Source: Lactarius indigo | Taxonomy: Eukaryota; Basidiomycota; Agaricomycetes; Russulales; Russulaceae | Length of the DNA stretch: 64,000 nt | Assembly (NCBI GenBank): GCA_025766275.1 | Contig: JAFKAC010000019.1 | Coordinates: forward strand, 558,001-622,000 | Direction: 5' to 3' | Shown: one piece after another, positions 63,787 through 64,000 of the stretch | How the letters are laid out: each line of letters opens with the position of its first letter | Position numbering within the stretch: the stretch's first letter is position 1 | Translations under genes and position numbers: made by a program | The notes under the pieces: model-generated | Databases searched by the model: none | The model's input: the letters and a program-made list of their open reading frames with translations, nothing else | What the model was told of the DNA's origin: nothing

Positions 63787-63788
63787 TA

Positions 63789-64000
63789 ACAGAACGACTA
63801 TTATTACTTGTATATCCATTTTAGTTTTCCGGCTTCCCTTGGTTCGAAATACCTTAGTTGTTATGTGTATCATAACGGTCTATGCATGTTCTCGTAATTC
63901 GCCAAAAAAATGAGAGCAGACGACGCGCCGCATATAGCTTTCCTTCTCACGCACCGCAGTTATAAGGCCTCCACTTTCGACCCTCAGCGACGTGTTCCAG
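63789..64000 (-). other. Continuation of the NLR/zf tail-to-tail spacer, inverted
   Basis: The sequence is the reverse complement of about 15060-15285 and 27985-28200, the spacer that follows an NLR stop in the left array. No coding sequence lies in the part visible here. Confidence 0.85.

Overview
This window is nuclear DNA from a filamentous basidiomycete, most likely an agaricomycete. Coding regions are GC-rich and broken by many introns of about 41-60 nt with GT...AG borders. The families are typical of these fungi: Goodbye-NACHT-ankyrin STAND proteins, expanded F-box proteins, 4CXXC_R1 (CDCA7-type) zinc-finger proteins, an RNase H-bearing LINE and a Tc1-like DNA transposon. The species is not identified. 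No tRNA, rRNA, CRISPR array or prokaryotic feature was seen. All exon models were built by hand from splice signals, frame continuity and comparison between copies in the window.

Left block (1-32.3 kb): an alternating array of two genes. A zinc-finger gene (zf, minus strand) lies head-to-head with a Goodbye-NACHT-ankyrin gene (NLR, plus strand), and successive pairs meet tail-to-tail. The array is a tandem duplication with a period near 12.91 kb. Each period holds an A-type zf copy, an NLR fragment, a decayed B-type zf copy and a full NLR gene. Zf copies are zf1 (broken, hit by a LINE), zf2, zf3, zf4 and zf5. Only zf5 (28265-32404) is open throughout. The two NLR genes (10399-14787 and 23310-27716) both give coherent nine-exon models of 1322 and 1328 aa. 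They differ in coiled-coil heptads, ankyrin units and serine tracts.

Housekeeping block (32.5-37.9 kb): SSZ1 (atypical Hsp70 of the ribosome-associated complex) and UBP14 (USP5-type deubiquitinase). They are divergent, with 119 bp between start codons.

F-box block (38-56 kb): five F-box genes on the minus strand, four of them with a conserved 14-nt first coding exon. Between them lie F-box relics and two decayed pieces of the neighbouring UBP14 gene. Both UBP14 pieces join F-box sequence at the same place, so a chimeric segment was amplified. A MITE-like insertion sits in one relic.

Right block (57.5-64 kb): an inverted, decayed NLR/zf pair. Its zf copy has lost the whole zinc finger. Just downstream a 3,555-bp Tc1-like transposon (55-bp perfect terminal repeats, TA duplication) has inserted. 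It carries a transposase and a second convergent three-exon gene for an unrecognised 571-aa protein. Beyond it the sequence matches the NLR/zf tail-to-tail spacer, so another NLR gene on the minus strand probably lies just past the right edge.
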